This document shows, in pieces, positions 1 to 7,060 of a stretch of DNA of 13,935 bases (position 1 is its first letter; every line of letters begins with the position of its first letter). A program made the position numbers and the translations under genes. The stretch comes from Deltaproteobacteria bacterium (GTDB taxonomy: Bacteria; Myxococcota_A; Polyangia; Haliangiales; Haliangiaceae), in the NCBI GenBank assembly GCA_013813945.1, contig JACCQV010000402.1:1-13935 (forward strand), read 5' to 3'. Below the pieces are notes generated by a model. The model had not been told where the DNA came from, did not search any database, and was given only the letters and a program-made list of their open reading frames with translations.

Positions 1-187
1 GCTCAGGGCCATCGCCCGGCACCCACGCGTCCGTCAGCGGGTTTGCGGCGTCGGCGCCTGCGTCGCCGCTCGGCGCATCGTCGATCGGCGTCTCGCCGTC
101 ACCTCCACCGGAGGCGTCGACCGGAACACCCGAAGGGCTCCCGCATCCGAGCAGACCGAGGAGAAATCCCAGCGTGGTGGCGCGCAT
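1..187 (-). CDS. Lipoprotein of unknown function, N-terminal part only (cut by window edge)
   Basis: The minus strand is open from an ATG at 187 to the left edge (62 codons, no stop). It starts with a textbook lipoprotein signal: MRATTLGFLLGLLGCGS, with lipobox LLGC and the lipidated Cys at residue 15. A long Asp/Gly/Ala/Pro-rich linker follows (VDASGGGDGETP, then DAPSGDAGADA), of the kind that tethers exported domains to the membrane in myxobacterial lipoproteins. An in-frame ATG at 199 would add four residues; neither start has a clear Shine-Dalgarno. The functional domain lies outside the window, so no function can be given. This reading frame explains why the arginine-rich plus-strand frame over 43-222 is not protein. 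The gene diverges from the FG-GAP gene at 223 with only 35 bases between starts. Confidence 0.75.
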   Translation of the reverse strand, partial: MRATTLGFLLGLLGCGSPSGVPVDASGGGDGETPIDDAPSGDAGADAANPLTDAWVPGDGPE

Positions 188-222
188 GGGGGTGTGCATA
201 TGCGCTGCGCCAGTGCGCTGCA

Positions 223-2175
223 ATGCCTTTCGCACGTGTCGCCTGGAAGTTACTGGGGCCTGGCGTGTTTGTCCTGCTCGGGACAGGCACGGGGAGCTTC
301 GCGGCGCCGACGACCTACATGACCGGATCCGTGCCGGTCAGCGTCGCGGTCGGCGACATCGATGCCGATGGAAAGCTTGATATCGTCAGCGCAAACTACT
401 CGGCCTATACGGTCGGCATCCTGCGCGGGATCGGGGATGGCACGTTCCAGGCAGCAACGTACGTGCCGGTTCCGACGGTTCCAACCGCGGTGTCGATCGA
501 CGACGTCAGCGGCGACGGCAGAGTCGACCTGGTCACGGCTCACTGGAGTGACGGTGGCGCGGTATTGCTCGGCACCGGCAGCGGCGCGTTCGCGCAAGCG
601 ACGCCGTACCTGGCGGGGGCCAACTCCAGCGACATCGCGATCGCCAACTTCAACAATGACGGCAATCCCGATCTCGCGATCTCGAACTCACAGACCAATG
701 ACGTCTCGATCCTGTTCGGCACCGGCAACGGCATGTTCCCGTTGCCGATCAACTTCCGCGTCGGAACCAACCCGAACGCACTCGTGGCCGTCGACCTCAA
801 CGAGGACGGCCGCGCGGATCTCGTGAGCGCGAACATGGGAAGCAACGACGTGTCGGTGTTGCTGACGCACGCCAGTACCCCGCACAACCTCGTCGTGACC
901 AAGTCGGGCACCGGATCGGGCACGGTGACCTCGACACCTCCAGGCATCCAGTGCGGGGCGACGTGCTCGGCGCAGTTCGCCGACGCGACCAACGTGACGC
1001 TGGTCGCGGCGCCCGCCGCCGATTCGGTCTTCCTCGGGTGGAGCGGGGCGTGCACCGGCACCGGTTCATGCGTGGTCCGCTTGCTCGCGGTCGCCAAGGT
1101 CAATGCCAGCTTCGTTACGGTCGCGGGCGACTTCATCGCCGGGCCGACCGCGTCCGTCGGCGTAGGTCCGAGAGCGATCGCGCACGGCGACTTCAACGTC
1201 GATGGCGATGATGATCTGGTGGTCGCCAATTTCGACGGCGACAGCGTGTCCGTGCTGATCGGTAACGGCGATGGCAGCTTCGCGCCAGCTACGAGCTACG
1301 CGACGGGTGACATGCCGAGCTCGGTCGCGGTCGGCGATCTCGACGGAGACGGCGCCCTCGACCTCGTGGTGGCGAATGCCTCCAACACCTTCGCTAGCCC
1401 GAGCACGGTTGGCACGATCTCGGTGCTGCGTGGCGTGGGCAACGGCACGTTCATGCCCAAGGTCGACTTCACCGCCGGGCTCGGTCCCGTCGCGGTGGCG
1501 CTGGGAGACCTGAATGCAGACGGCAAGCTCGACGTCGCGATCGCGAACAACCAAGCTGATCTCATGGTGATGTTCGGCACGGGCACAGGCGGATTCCAGG
1601 CGCCGCTCACCATCTCGATCCCCGGCAACCTGCGCGCAGTTGCGATTGGTGATCTCGATCTCGATGGCAAGCCCGATCTCGCCGTCGCGCACAGCTCGAA
1701 CTCACGTATCTACGTGGTGCGCGGTAACGGCAATGGCACGTTCCAGCCCTCGCTCATCACGTTGACCGGGCCGAATCCGTATGCGATCGCCATCGAGGAC
1801 CTCAATGGCGACAACAAGCCGGACCTGGCCGTTGCGAGCTTCATCAACGGCGGCAGCATCTCGGTGCTGCTCGGGTTTGGCAACGGGACGTTTCAGCCAT
1901 ACGTGAGCTACGCCGCGGGGGTCAATCCTGCCGATGTCGAGATCGCGGACTTCAACTCCGACGGCAAGTTCGACATCGCCAGCGCGAACTACACCTCGAA
2001 CAACGTATCGATCCTGTTCGGCAACGGTGCTGGCACGTTCGCGGCTCCCATCAACTACGCCGCCGGTGCATCAGCGTTCGCGCTCACGGTGGGTGACTAC
2101 AACTCCGACGGCAGGAGCGATATCGCGACCGCCAACCTGTCCAGCAACAACGTCACGATGCTGCTCGCGCGCTGA
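223..2175 (+). CDS. FG-GAP/VCBS repeat beta-propeller protein with an inserted InlB-like B-repeat domain
   Basis: A 650-residue exported or surface protein built of FG-GAP/VCBS repeats. I count eleven Ca-binding loops of the DxDxDG(x)xD type, from DIDADGKLD near residue 45 to DYNSDGRSD near the C-terminus. One, DLNGDNKPD, has Asn for the conserved Gly. Four loops precede and seven follow a separate domain at about residues 223-298 (SGTGSGTVTSTPPG, FLGWSGACTGTGSC). That domain matches the divergent InlB B-repeat family (PF18998) and has Cys at 244, 248, 277 and 283. Seven repeats make one full propeller, so four before the insert is odd. I chose the ATG at 223 because everything upstream is Arg-rich shadow of a minus-strand gene. 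Residues 1-28 (R5, K9, then LLGPGVFVLLG, cut region SFAA) could pass as a signal peptide, but residues 15-32 also match the tail of a repeat, so the gene may be 5' truncated. No SD is visible. Such proteins often bind surfaces or ligands; the partner is unknown. Confidence 0.85.
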   Translation: MPFARVAWKLLGPGVFVLLGTGTGSFAAPTTYMTGSVPVSVAVGDIDADGKLDIVSANYSAYTVGILRGIGDGTFQAATYVPVPTVPTAVSIDDVSGDGRVDLVTAHWSDGGAVLLGTGSGAFAQATPYLAGANSSDIAIANFNNDGNPDLAISNSQTNDVSILFGTGNGMFPLPINFRVGTNPNALVAVDLNEDGRADLVSANMGSNDVSVLLTHASTPHNLVVTKSGTGSGTVTSTPPGIQCGATCSAQFADATNVTLVAAPAADSVFLGWSGACTGTGSCVVRLLAVAKVNASFVTVAGDFIAGPTASVGVGPRAIAHGDFNVDGDDDLVVANFDGDSVSVLIGNGDGSFAPATSYATGDMPSSVAVGDLDGDGALDLVVANASNTFASPSTVGTISVLRGVGNGTFMPKVDFTAGLGPVAVALGDLNADGKLDVAIANNQADLMVMFGTGTGGFQAPLTISIPGNLRAVAIGDLDLDGKPDLAVAHSSNSRIYVVRGNGNGTFQPSLITLTGPNPYAIAIEDLNGDNKPDLAVASFINGGSISVLLGFGNGTFQPYVSYAAGVNPADVEIADFNSDGKFDIASANYTSNNVSILFGNGAGTFAAPINYAAGASAFALTVGDYNSDGRSDIATANLSSNNVTMLLAR

Positions 2176-2193
2176 CCCAGTGTCGCCGTGTGC

Positions 2194-3027
2194 CTACCGA
2201 GCAGGCGCCAGCTCGGGCCGATCGGTCTCGATCCAGCGGATGTCGCGCGCGTACCAGGCTGCGAGTTCGGGTGCCTCGTTGAGCGTCCATACGTCGACGA
2301 GGAGCCCGGCGGCCCGCGCATCGGCGAGCAGCTCGTCGGTGACGGAGAGGTACAGCAGCGCGAGGCCCGGAAACCCGTGGCGCACCGCATCGGCGACCAC
2401 GGATCGGGGATATGGCAGCGGCCGGTCTTGCGCGTCGAGCGGCGGATCGACGGTCCAGTACGCCTTGGCCCAAGGCAGCTCGGCCGCGAACGCAGCGAGC
2501 GCCTTCGGTTCGAAGCCCTGAAGTGCGATCTCGGCACCATTGGCTCGCGGATTCGCCCGTCGGATCGCATTCGCGACGGCCGGAGCTGTTTGCTCGTTCG
2601 ACTTGATCTCGATGAACATCGTGCGGCCACTCGGGATCGTTGCGATCGCCTCCGCGATCGTGGGAATTCGCTCGCCCGCGAACGCCGGACCCTTCCAGGA
2701 ACCGGCATCGAGCGTCTTGATCTCCGCGAGCGTCTGCTCGGCCACCGGTCGATCGAGCCCCGCCGTTCGCTTCGTGGTGGCGTCATGGATCACGACCACC
2801 TCGCCGTCGCGCGTGACATGGACGTCCAGCTCGACACACTCGACGCCGAGCTTCCACGCGTGGCGGAAGGCCGACAGCGTGTTCTCTGGAAAGTCGTGTG
2901 AGGCGCCACGGTGCGCGACGATCCGCGGCCGACTCGGTGGCTGCGCGGTCGAGGACGGCGGTTGCGCCGATGAGCAGCCTGCGACGTGCACGGTCGCGGC
3001 AAGCGATACAATCCGGAGTGCGTTCAC
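2194..3027 (-). CDS. Lipoprotein glycerophosphodiester phosphodiesterase (GDPD family)
   Basis: Hydrolyses glycerophosphodiesters, the deacylated phospholipids, to sn-glycerol 3-phosphate and the free alcohol, using a divalent metal. The 277-residue length fits single-domain bacterial GDPDs plus a signal. The family motifs are in order: AHRGA (catalytic His39, Arg40), PENT (Glu48, Asn49), ELDVH (metal ligands Glu66 and Asp68), and VTRDGEVVVIHD with the second catalytic His at 81. WTLNE and ETDRP close the TIM barrel. The GTG start at 3027 is fixed by an in-frame TGA a few codons upstream. It gives a short lipoprotein signal ending VAGC (Cys18, Ser at +2), so the enzyme should sit membrane-anchored outside the cytoplasm, probably at the outer membrane. 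It converges on the FG-GAP gene with 18 bases between stops, and a TATGAT box just upstream of the GTG could give a near-leaderless transcript. The substrate head group cannot be told from sequence. Confidence 0.93.
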   Translation of the reverse strand: MNALRIVSLAATVHVAGCSSAQPPSSTAQPPSRPRIVAHRGASHDFPENTLSAFRHAWKLGVECVELDVHVTRDGEVVVIHDATTKRTAGLDRPVAEQTLAEIKTLDAGSWKGPAFAGERIPTIAEAIATIPSGRTMFIEIKSNEQTAPAVANAIRRANPRANGAEIALQGFEPKALAAFAAELPWAKAYWTVDPPLDAQDRPLPYPRSVVADAVRHGFPGLALLYLSVTDELLADARAAGLLVDVWTLNEAPELAAWYARDIRWIETDRPELAPAR

Positions 3028-3142
3028 GCACCGCGATCATACGCTCGGCCAGGACGCCTTCTGGATGCTCGAGCTGCCAGACGGCAACCGCAGTAGCCCA
3101 TTGAACGAGGCTCAAAACATGGGTTTCGCCTACTTACAGGTG

Positions 3143-3178
3143 CTCACCGTTGGCCTCACCGTTGCTCACTAAACGTTG
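3143..3178. repeat. Short direct repeat before the small lipoprotein gene
   Basis: CTCACCGTTG occurs at 3143-3152 and 3155-3164, followed by the imperfect CTCACTAAACGTTG (3165-3178), ending four bases before the ATG at 3183. The 12-base period could hold tandem regulator sites or be a chance local duplication. Confidence 0.35.
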
Positions 3179-3182
3179 CACC

Positions 3183-3596
3183 ATGCGCAACCTCACCATC
3201 CTCCTCGCTCTGCTCACCGCTTCCACCACGGCGTGTATGTCGACCGGGGACAACATCCAGGGCGACCAGAAGCCGGGCTCACTCGAGACCACCGTCGGCG
3301 GGACGGTCCGCGGCCGACTGCTTCAGAACGAGATCGTCCGGATCGAGGCGCACCCCGAGACCGGTGCCGCGACCGTCGCTGGCGTCGTTCTCGACCAGCA
3401 CGGACAGGTGATCGGCGAGCTCAGCGTGGGCGGCGTCGTCGGCGAGCTGGCGACCGAGATCTCGGTGTCGGCGCTGCCGATCGAGCGCACCGACGTCGGA
3501 GGGCTCGGTCTCATCGTCGAGCTGTACACGGCCGATGGCGATGTCTCGCGCCAGTCGATCACGATCGATCTGAGCTCCCTCTCGCTCTCGCGCTAA
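3183..3596 (+). CDS. Small putative lipoprotein, unknown function
   Basis: A 137-residue exported protein that I do not recognise. The start at 3183 gives a clean signal, MRNLTILLALLTASTTACMS, with a probable lipobox TTAC (Cys18). Thr at -3 is not the usual Leu, so lipidation is likely rather than certain. A longer frame from 3150 would put a charged tail before the signal and is not preferred. The mature part is rich in beta-type, Val/Gly-alternating sequence with acidic residues (ELSVGGVVGELATEISVSAL, then LIVELYTADGDV). It ends in SSLSLSR and suggests one small beta-sandwich. No SD is obvious. The next gene starts with a GTG ten bases after the stop, so the two are probably one transcript. 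The divergent GDPD start is 155 bases away, leaving room for promoters. Confidence 0.8.
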   Translation: MRNLTILLALLTASTTACMSTGDNIQGDQKPGSLETTVGGTVRGRLLQNEIVRIEAHPETGAATVAGVVLDQHGQVIGELSVGGVVGELATEISVSALPIERTDVGGLGLIVELYTADGDVSRQSITIDLSSLSLSR

Positions 3597-3606
3597 GTCT
3601 CGCAGC

Positions 3607-3990
3607 GTGACCGACGTCTATCGTGAGATGCCCGACGTCATCGGGGAGACCGAGCGCGAGTCCGAAGCGACTCGCATGTTCGGTCGCTGGCGCGATCGGA
3701 CCAAGACGATCGTGCTCCTGATCGGCGCCTTGCTCGGTGTCATCGCCGGTGGCATCGGCTACTGGTTCGTTCAGGAGCTGCAGTTTCGTTACAACCACGG
3801 CATCGCGTTCGTGAAGATCAGTGCGCTGGGCGGCATCGGCGTGTGGCTCGTGGTCTTCTTCACCGCCGCGGCAATCGCGCGCATCACGGTCGTGCGGAGC
3901 ACGCCGGCCAGGCTCGCCGCGCTCGCGGCCGCGTACGAGGTTCCCGTCGCGAAGCTGACCGAGATCGCGACCCTCGTGAACAAGCTCTAG
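3607..3990 (+). CDS. Small two-helix membrane protein, unknown function
   Basis: A 127-residue protein from a GTG ten bases after the preceding lipoprotein stop; no SD is seen. An acidic and basic head (residues 1-33, ending FGRWRDRTKT) leads into a Gly-rich transmembrane helix at about 34-55 (IVLLIGALLGVIAGGIGYWF). A short loop (QELQFRYNHG) follows, then a second helix at about 72-91 and a helical tail (STPARLAALAAAYEV). The GxxxG-like spacing in helix 1 would allow helix packing. I recognise no family. Tight spacing suggests it is co-transcribed with, and perhaps works with, the lipoprotein before it. The 80 bases after its stop, before the minus-strand gene end at 4071, show no recognisable feature. 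Confidence 0.75.
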   Translation: MTDVYREMPDVIGETERESEATRMFGRWRDRTKTIVLLIGALLGVIAGGIGYWFVQELQFRYNHGIAFVKISALGGIGVWLVVFFTAAAIARITVVRSTPARLAALAAAYEVPVAKLTEIATLVNKL

Positions 3991-4070
3991 CGACGACGGC
4001 CGGCCAAACCACGTCGCGAGCGCCGGACCAGCGGACGCGCTCCGCGCTCGGTCACGATGCTGCACGTGCG

Positions 4071-4211
4071 CTACGCCAGCTGTTCGCAGGACTCGGCCAC
4101 GTCGGGATCGCGGTACTCGCCGACGATGTCGGCCGAGCGTCGCTCCACGCTTGCACGCCAGCTGGTCGGCGGTGTGCCCGCGGAGGCCGGCTGAGCCGTC
4201 TCCCTCGTCAT
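4071..4211 (-). CDS. Possible small ORF translationally coupled to the kinase gene
   Basis: A 46-codon frame whose ATG overlaps the kinase stop as ATGA (4208-4211), the classic layout for translational coupling. The peptide begins MTRETAQPASAGTPP and ends ADIVGEYRDPDVAESCEQLA; it is soluble and charged, with one Cys near the C-terminus. Its third codon positions are almost all G or C (about 40 of 46 by eye), well above the surrounding base composition, which favours real coding. I know no family for it. It may be a kinase partner or a substrate-like peptide, or only the remnant of a longer kinase tail, or chance. No SD can be judged because the start lies inside the upstream gene. Confidence 0.4.
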   Translation of the reverse strand: MTRETAQPASAGTPPTSWRASVERRSADIVGEYRDPDVAESCEQLA

Positions 4212-5896
4212 CCAGTGGTCTGCGACAACAGCTGGCGCAGGTGCCAGCTCTGAACCCGGAGCTGGGTGGTCGCCGTGCCCTGCGTGGTCCGGATCGCCGA
4301 TGCTAGGCTCAGCGCGACCCCGATCAGGATGCACAGCCCGGCGATCGTGAATGTCAGCATCTCGGTCTGCGTCATCCCGTAGGGCAGGGACAGCTCGATG
4401 CCGTGCGATGTCACGACCATGAGCCGAGCAGTCCATCCGAGCTCGCCCGCGAGCACGGGCACGAAAAGCCCGGCGAGCAGCGCGCCACCGAGCACGAACG
4501 TGTCGCGGCGGCCGATCCGCGGGTTGAGCCCCATCTGCATCACGATCACCACGGCGGGACCGGCGGTGATGATCGGCGAGAATAACATCGTCAACAGACC
4601 GACCTGCACCCCCGCCGTGGCCGAGTAGACGTGAAGTGGCAAGAGGTGCCCGCGCGCCGTCATGATCGCGATCACGGCCATCATCACGATGTTGATCGCG
4701 AACAGCACGAGCGGCGTACTGCTCGAGACCACCAGCGGCAGGAACACCATGTAGCCGCAGATCGAGAGGAGAATCGCGCGCACGAACGCCCGGAACCATT
4801 GCACGTGACCGCGAGCGATCTCCTCGACGACCTCGCGCGGGGGCACAGGACTCGGCGTGAGCATCAAGCTCGCGATCAGCTCGCCCGCTTCACGCTGCGC
4901 CGGGTCGAGTGCGACAGCACGCCCGGCCTCGTTCATCGCAACCTTGCGCGCGCCCTCGCTGTCTCTGTCTGTCATCGCCGCACGCGCTCGGGCGAGGTGG
5001 TCGCGGGCCCGAGCCTGGCGAAGCGCGAGGTCTCGATCTCCTTCGAGGTACGCGTGTACGGCATCCGCGAGGATGCGCGCGGTGGGAACCCGGTCGTCGC
5101 GATCGGCCGCGATCGCGCGTTCACGCAGCTCATCGAGCTCCGGCGTCGGATCTGGATCGGCTGCCAGTAGCTCGCCGAGGACGACGCCCAGTGCGTAGAC
5201 GTCGACGCGTGCATCGATGTCGAGCACGCCGCGTGCCTGCTCGGGCGCCATGTACCCCGGGGTGCCGATCACGGCTCCGATCCGCGTTGCGGTTCCTTCG
5301 CCGACGAGATCGTCGAACGCATCGGATTCGCCGACCACCTTGGCGACGCCCCAATCGAGGACGTAGACCTCGCCGAAGGCGCCGAGCATGATGTTCGACG
5401 GCTTGAGGTCGCGGTGGATCACACCGTGGACGTGCGCGAACTCGATCGCGAGGCAGACCTCCGCGAATGCGCGTAGCAGGCGCTGGCGCGTGTGCACGGC
5501 AGCGCGCTCACCGGAGAGGATCGCAGAGATGGTCGTGCCGACGAGCTTCTTCATGACGAAGTACGGAAGCCCGCGCGGATCGCGACCGAGCTCGTGGACC
5601 GGCGGGATCGCTGGATGTTCGAGGCGGCCCTGGATCTGTGCCTCTCGAAGGAACCGCGTGACGCTCCGCTCGCTCGGTTCGCTGGCGAGGATCCGCTTGA
5701 TCGCGACATCGCGTCCGATCTGCTCGTCGCGCGCGACGACCACTTCTCCCATCCCGCCACGCCCGAGCACCTCGCCGAGCTGGTAGCGCGACGCGCTCGG
5801 CGGCCGCGGCGACGGTGGACCCACGCGGCCGACGTCATCGATGGTCGCGCTCGTCTCGCGGGTCAGGCGCTCGCTGTCTCCTGTGTCACCACCCAT
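4208..5896 (-). CDS. Membrane-anchored Hanks-type Ser/Thr protein kinase
   Basis: A 562-residue kinase that phosphorylates Ser/Thr on target proteins from ATP. Kinase domain at about residues 38-300: glycine loop GRGGMGEV (45-52), VAIK with Lys67, alpha-C Glu85 in FLREA, catalytic loop HRDLKPSN (Asp163), DWG (Asp181) in place of DFG, activation segment end GTPGYMAPE (211-219), then VDVYALGVVL. A helical linker (300-368) is followed by five or six hydrophobic segments (about 374-392, 392-413, 423-443, 445-458, 466-484, 513-534) and a short tail, RVQSWHLRQLL. The catalytic domain should be cytoplasmic and the C-terminal part in the inner membrane. There are no PASTA or WD repeats, so the sensed signal is unknown. 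I chose ATG 5896 because the open frame upstream (to 6151) is a remnant of an unrelated lipoprotein gene. The frame alone would allow a longer fusion from a GTG at 6151. Confidence 0.93.
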   Translation of the reverse strand: MGGDTGDSERLTRETSATIDDVGRVGPPSPRPPSASRYQLGEVLGRGGMGEVVVARDEQIGRDVAIKRILASEPSERSVTRFLREAQIQGRLEHPAIPPVHELGRDPRGLPYFVMKKLVGTTISAILSGERAAVHTRQRLLRAFAEVCLAIEFAHVHGVIHRDLKPSNIMLGAFGEVYVLDWGVAKVVGESDAFDDLVGEGTATRIGAVIGTPGYMAPEQARGVLDIDARVDVYALGVVLGELLAADPDPTPELDELRERAIAADRDDRVPTARILADAVHAYLEGDRDLALRQARARDHLARARAAMTDRDSEGARKVAMNEAGRAVALDPAQREAGELIASLMLTPSPVPPREVVEEIARGHVQWFRAFVRAILLSICGYMVFLPLVVSSSTPLVLFAINIVMMAVIAIMTARGHLLPLHVYSATAGVQVGLLTMLFSPIITAGPAVVIVMQMGLNPRIGRRDTFVLGGALLAGLFVPVLAGELGWTARLMVVTSHGIELSLPYGMTQTEMLTFTIAGLCILIGVALSLASAIRTTQGTATTQLRVQSWHLRQLLSQTTG

Positions 5897-5935
5897 CCGA
5901 CGATGGTAGCGCGATCGACGAACGGACAGCTCGGG

Positions 5936-6151
5936 CCATGGAATCGTGATCCAGGCGAGGTTCGCGATGAACTCCCCGGTCTGCAGGCAGTTGCGAAGCA
6001 GTTCGGGAGCCGACCAGGCCGAGCCCGACCACGTGACGCGCTCGATGTGATCGCAGCTGTCCGCCTGAACGAACACCGTGTAGACGATCGACTGGCCGTC
6101 GGGTGACCACGTCCCGTCGCCCGCTGCTAACCCGAGTTTCACGCCGCGCAC
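5936..6151 (-). pseudogene. 3' remnant of a PD40-propeller lipoprotein paralogue, read in frame into the kinase
   Basis: The minus strand from about 6130 to 5939 matches the 3' end of the intact PD40 lipoprotein gene (8838-9029) without gaps. I count about 17 differences in roughly 186 aligned bases, so about 90% identity. At the protein level the two copies share GDGTWSPDGQ, SCDHIERVTWSGS and FIAN, with about 8 changes in 62 residues. The stop TAG of the intact gene is TGG here (5936-5938), one substitution. The frame therefore runs 15 codons further to the kinase ATG, making an apparent fused ORF from a GTG at 6151. There is no signal peptide and no rest of the propeller, so translation as a separate protein is unlikely. 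The retained open frame suggests a diverged paralogue that lost its 5' part, rather than a recent copy of the gene 2.9 kb away. Confidence 0.85.
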
Positions 6152-6676
6152 GCGGCAAGTTCACGTGGTGTCCATGTACGGGTAGAGAATGCGGTTCTGC
6201 CTCCTCGTCCTCTGCATATCCGGCCTTGCGTGGGCCGAGCCGGCGCGGTTGCCCCAGCCCGTGCGGACGGACCAGGAGCCTGGCTCGGACGTGGTGGTCA
6301 TCTCGCGTGCGCGAGAGGACGCCGACATGGTCGAGCTCTCGGCACCCGCGCCGTTGCTCATGCCGGAGCTGGTACCGCGCACGCGCTTGATCATCTCGCC
6401 GATGGCGTCGACGGGGTTGGTGATCAACCTGCTCCAGGTCGGCGTGGGTGGAACGCTGGCGATCGGCAACTTCGAGGTGTTCGGCGACGTGCGCGTGCGG
6501 CTCGCAGCTGTTCTCTTCGACCGTGGTGATACCGGTGGTGGGCTTGCGCTCGGCAACGTGCGTGCCGGAGCCCGCTACCACCTCCCGCGGCCGGAAACCT
6601 GCGGGTTGCGCCGTCCATCTGGGCCTGGCTGCCAACCTCCAATTCTTCGAGCGAGAACCATGACGAATACGCGCAG

Positions 6677-7060
6677 ATGAGCGGCGTCGACAACTGGCGC
6701 GCGTTTGGACCGGGCGCCGCAGCACTGGGTCTTGCGGTTGATGCTGCGTGGCGGCGTGGCCCGACGTTTGTCCAGATCGAAGCGGGTGCTGCGATCGTCT
6801 CGGACAAGGGTCCGCAGATCGACGACGTCTTCGGCGCGATTGGCGTCGGCAAGCAGATCAACCCGAGAGTGTCCCTGCTGGCGGAGTGGCGGGTCGAGAT
6901 GTTTCCGACCCGCGAGCGCATGCATGGTCCGGCCATCGGATTCGGCCGTCGCGATGCAGATGCCAGGAGCTGGCGACTACGCTTTCACCCGTACGTGTTC
7001 GATAGCTTCGAATGGGGCGGCGTAGCCGTCGCACTCGACTTCATCCAGAGGTTCCCATGA
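6677..7060 (+). CDS. 3' half of the frameshifted barrel-like gene, possible coupled ORF
   Basis: A 127-codon frame whose ATG overlaps the stop of the 5' half as ATGA (6677-6680), so re-initiation could still produce it. It has no signal peptide of its own, and the same frame reads sensibly for about 27 codons before this ATG. I therefore take it as the C-terminal half of one disrupted gene rather than a separate gene. It carries the strand-like ending FEWGGVAVALDFIQRFP. Confidence 0.5.
   Translation: MSGVDNWRAFGPGAAALGLAVDAAWRRGPTFVQIEAGAAIVSDKGPQIDDVFGAIGVGKQINPRVSLLAEWRVEMFPTRERMHGPAIGFGRRDADARSWRLRFHPYVFDSFEWGGVAVALDFIQRFP
7047..7051 (+). promoter_or_regulatory. Ribosome binding site for the lipoprotein at 7057
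   Basis: AGAGG lies five bases before the ATG at 7057 and inside the 3' end of the barrel-like gene. It supports 7057 over the upstream in-frame ATG at 7012, whose extra residues (MGRRSRRTRLHPEVP) would spoil the lipoprotein signal. Confidence 0.6.

Larger units (their letters stand above)
6189..7060 (+). pseudogene. Outer-membrane beta-barrel-like exported protein, broken by a frameshift near 6590
   Basis: The first frame (6189-6680) starts with a signal peptide, MRFCLLVLCISGLAWA|EP, with an AWA cleavage site at residues 14-16. Strand-like segments follow (LVINLLQVGVGGTLAIG, FEVFGDVRVRLAAVLF) to about GARYHLP. From about 6596 that frame turns poor in G/C third positions and ends 'RARTMTNTRR'. 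The continuation lies one frame back: GNLRVAPSIWAWLPT, HDEYAQMSGVDNW, FVQIEAGAAIV, and a last strand WGGVAVALDFIQRFP to 7060, with an aromatic residue next to last as in many barrels. Joining needs one missing base between about 6585 and 6600; the intact product would be about 290 residues. It may be a true pseudogene, a sequencing error, or an expressed split gene. The short third frame near 6613-6660 (VHLGLAANLQFF) also looks strand-like, so a second shift is not excluded. It diverges from the kinase region and its last base pairs overlap the next lipoprotein gene. Confidence 0.75.

Noticed and set aside
43..222. N-terminal extension of the FG-GAP frame to 43 (Arg-rich head)
   Set aside because: The Arg/His-rich composition is a shadow of the minus-strand lipoprotein gene, which has a clear signal peptide and lipobox over the same bases.
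540..1692. Minus-strand frames of 229 and 208 codons inside the FG-GAP gene
   Set aside because: Mirror images of the repetitive Asp/Gly codons; no independent features.
3101..3136. Sigma70 promoter TTGAAC with a downstream -10 before the 3183 gene
   Set aside because: No acceptable -10 hexamer lies 16-18 bases downstream.
6594..6600. Programmed -1 frameshift signal at the barrel-gene break
   Set aside because: Direction fits, but the codons GAA ACC do not form an X-XXY-YYZ slippery heptamer.
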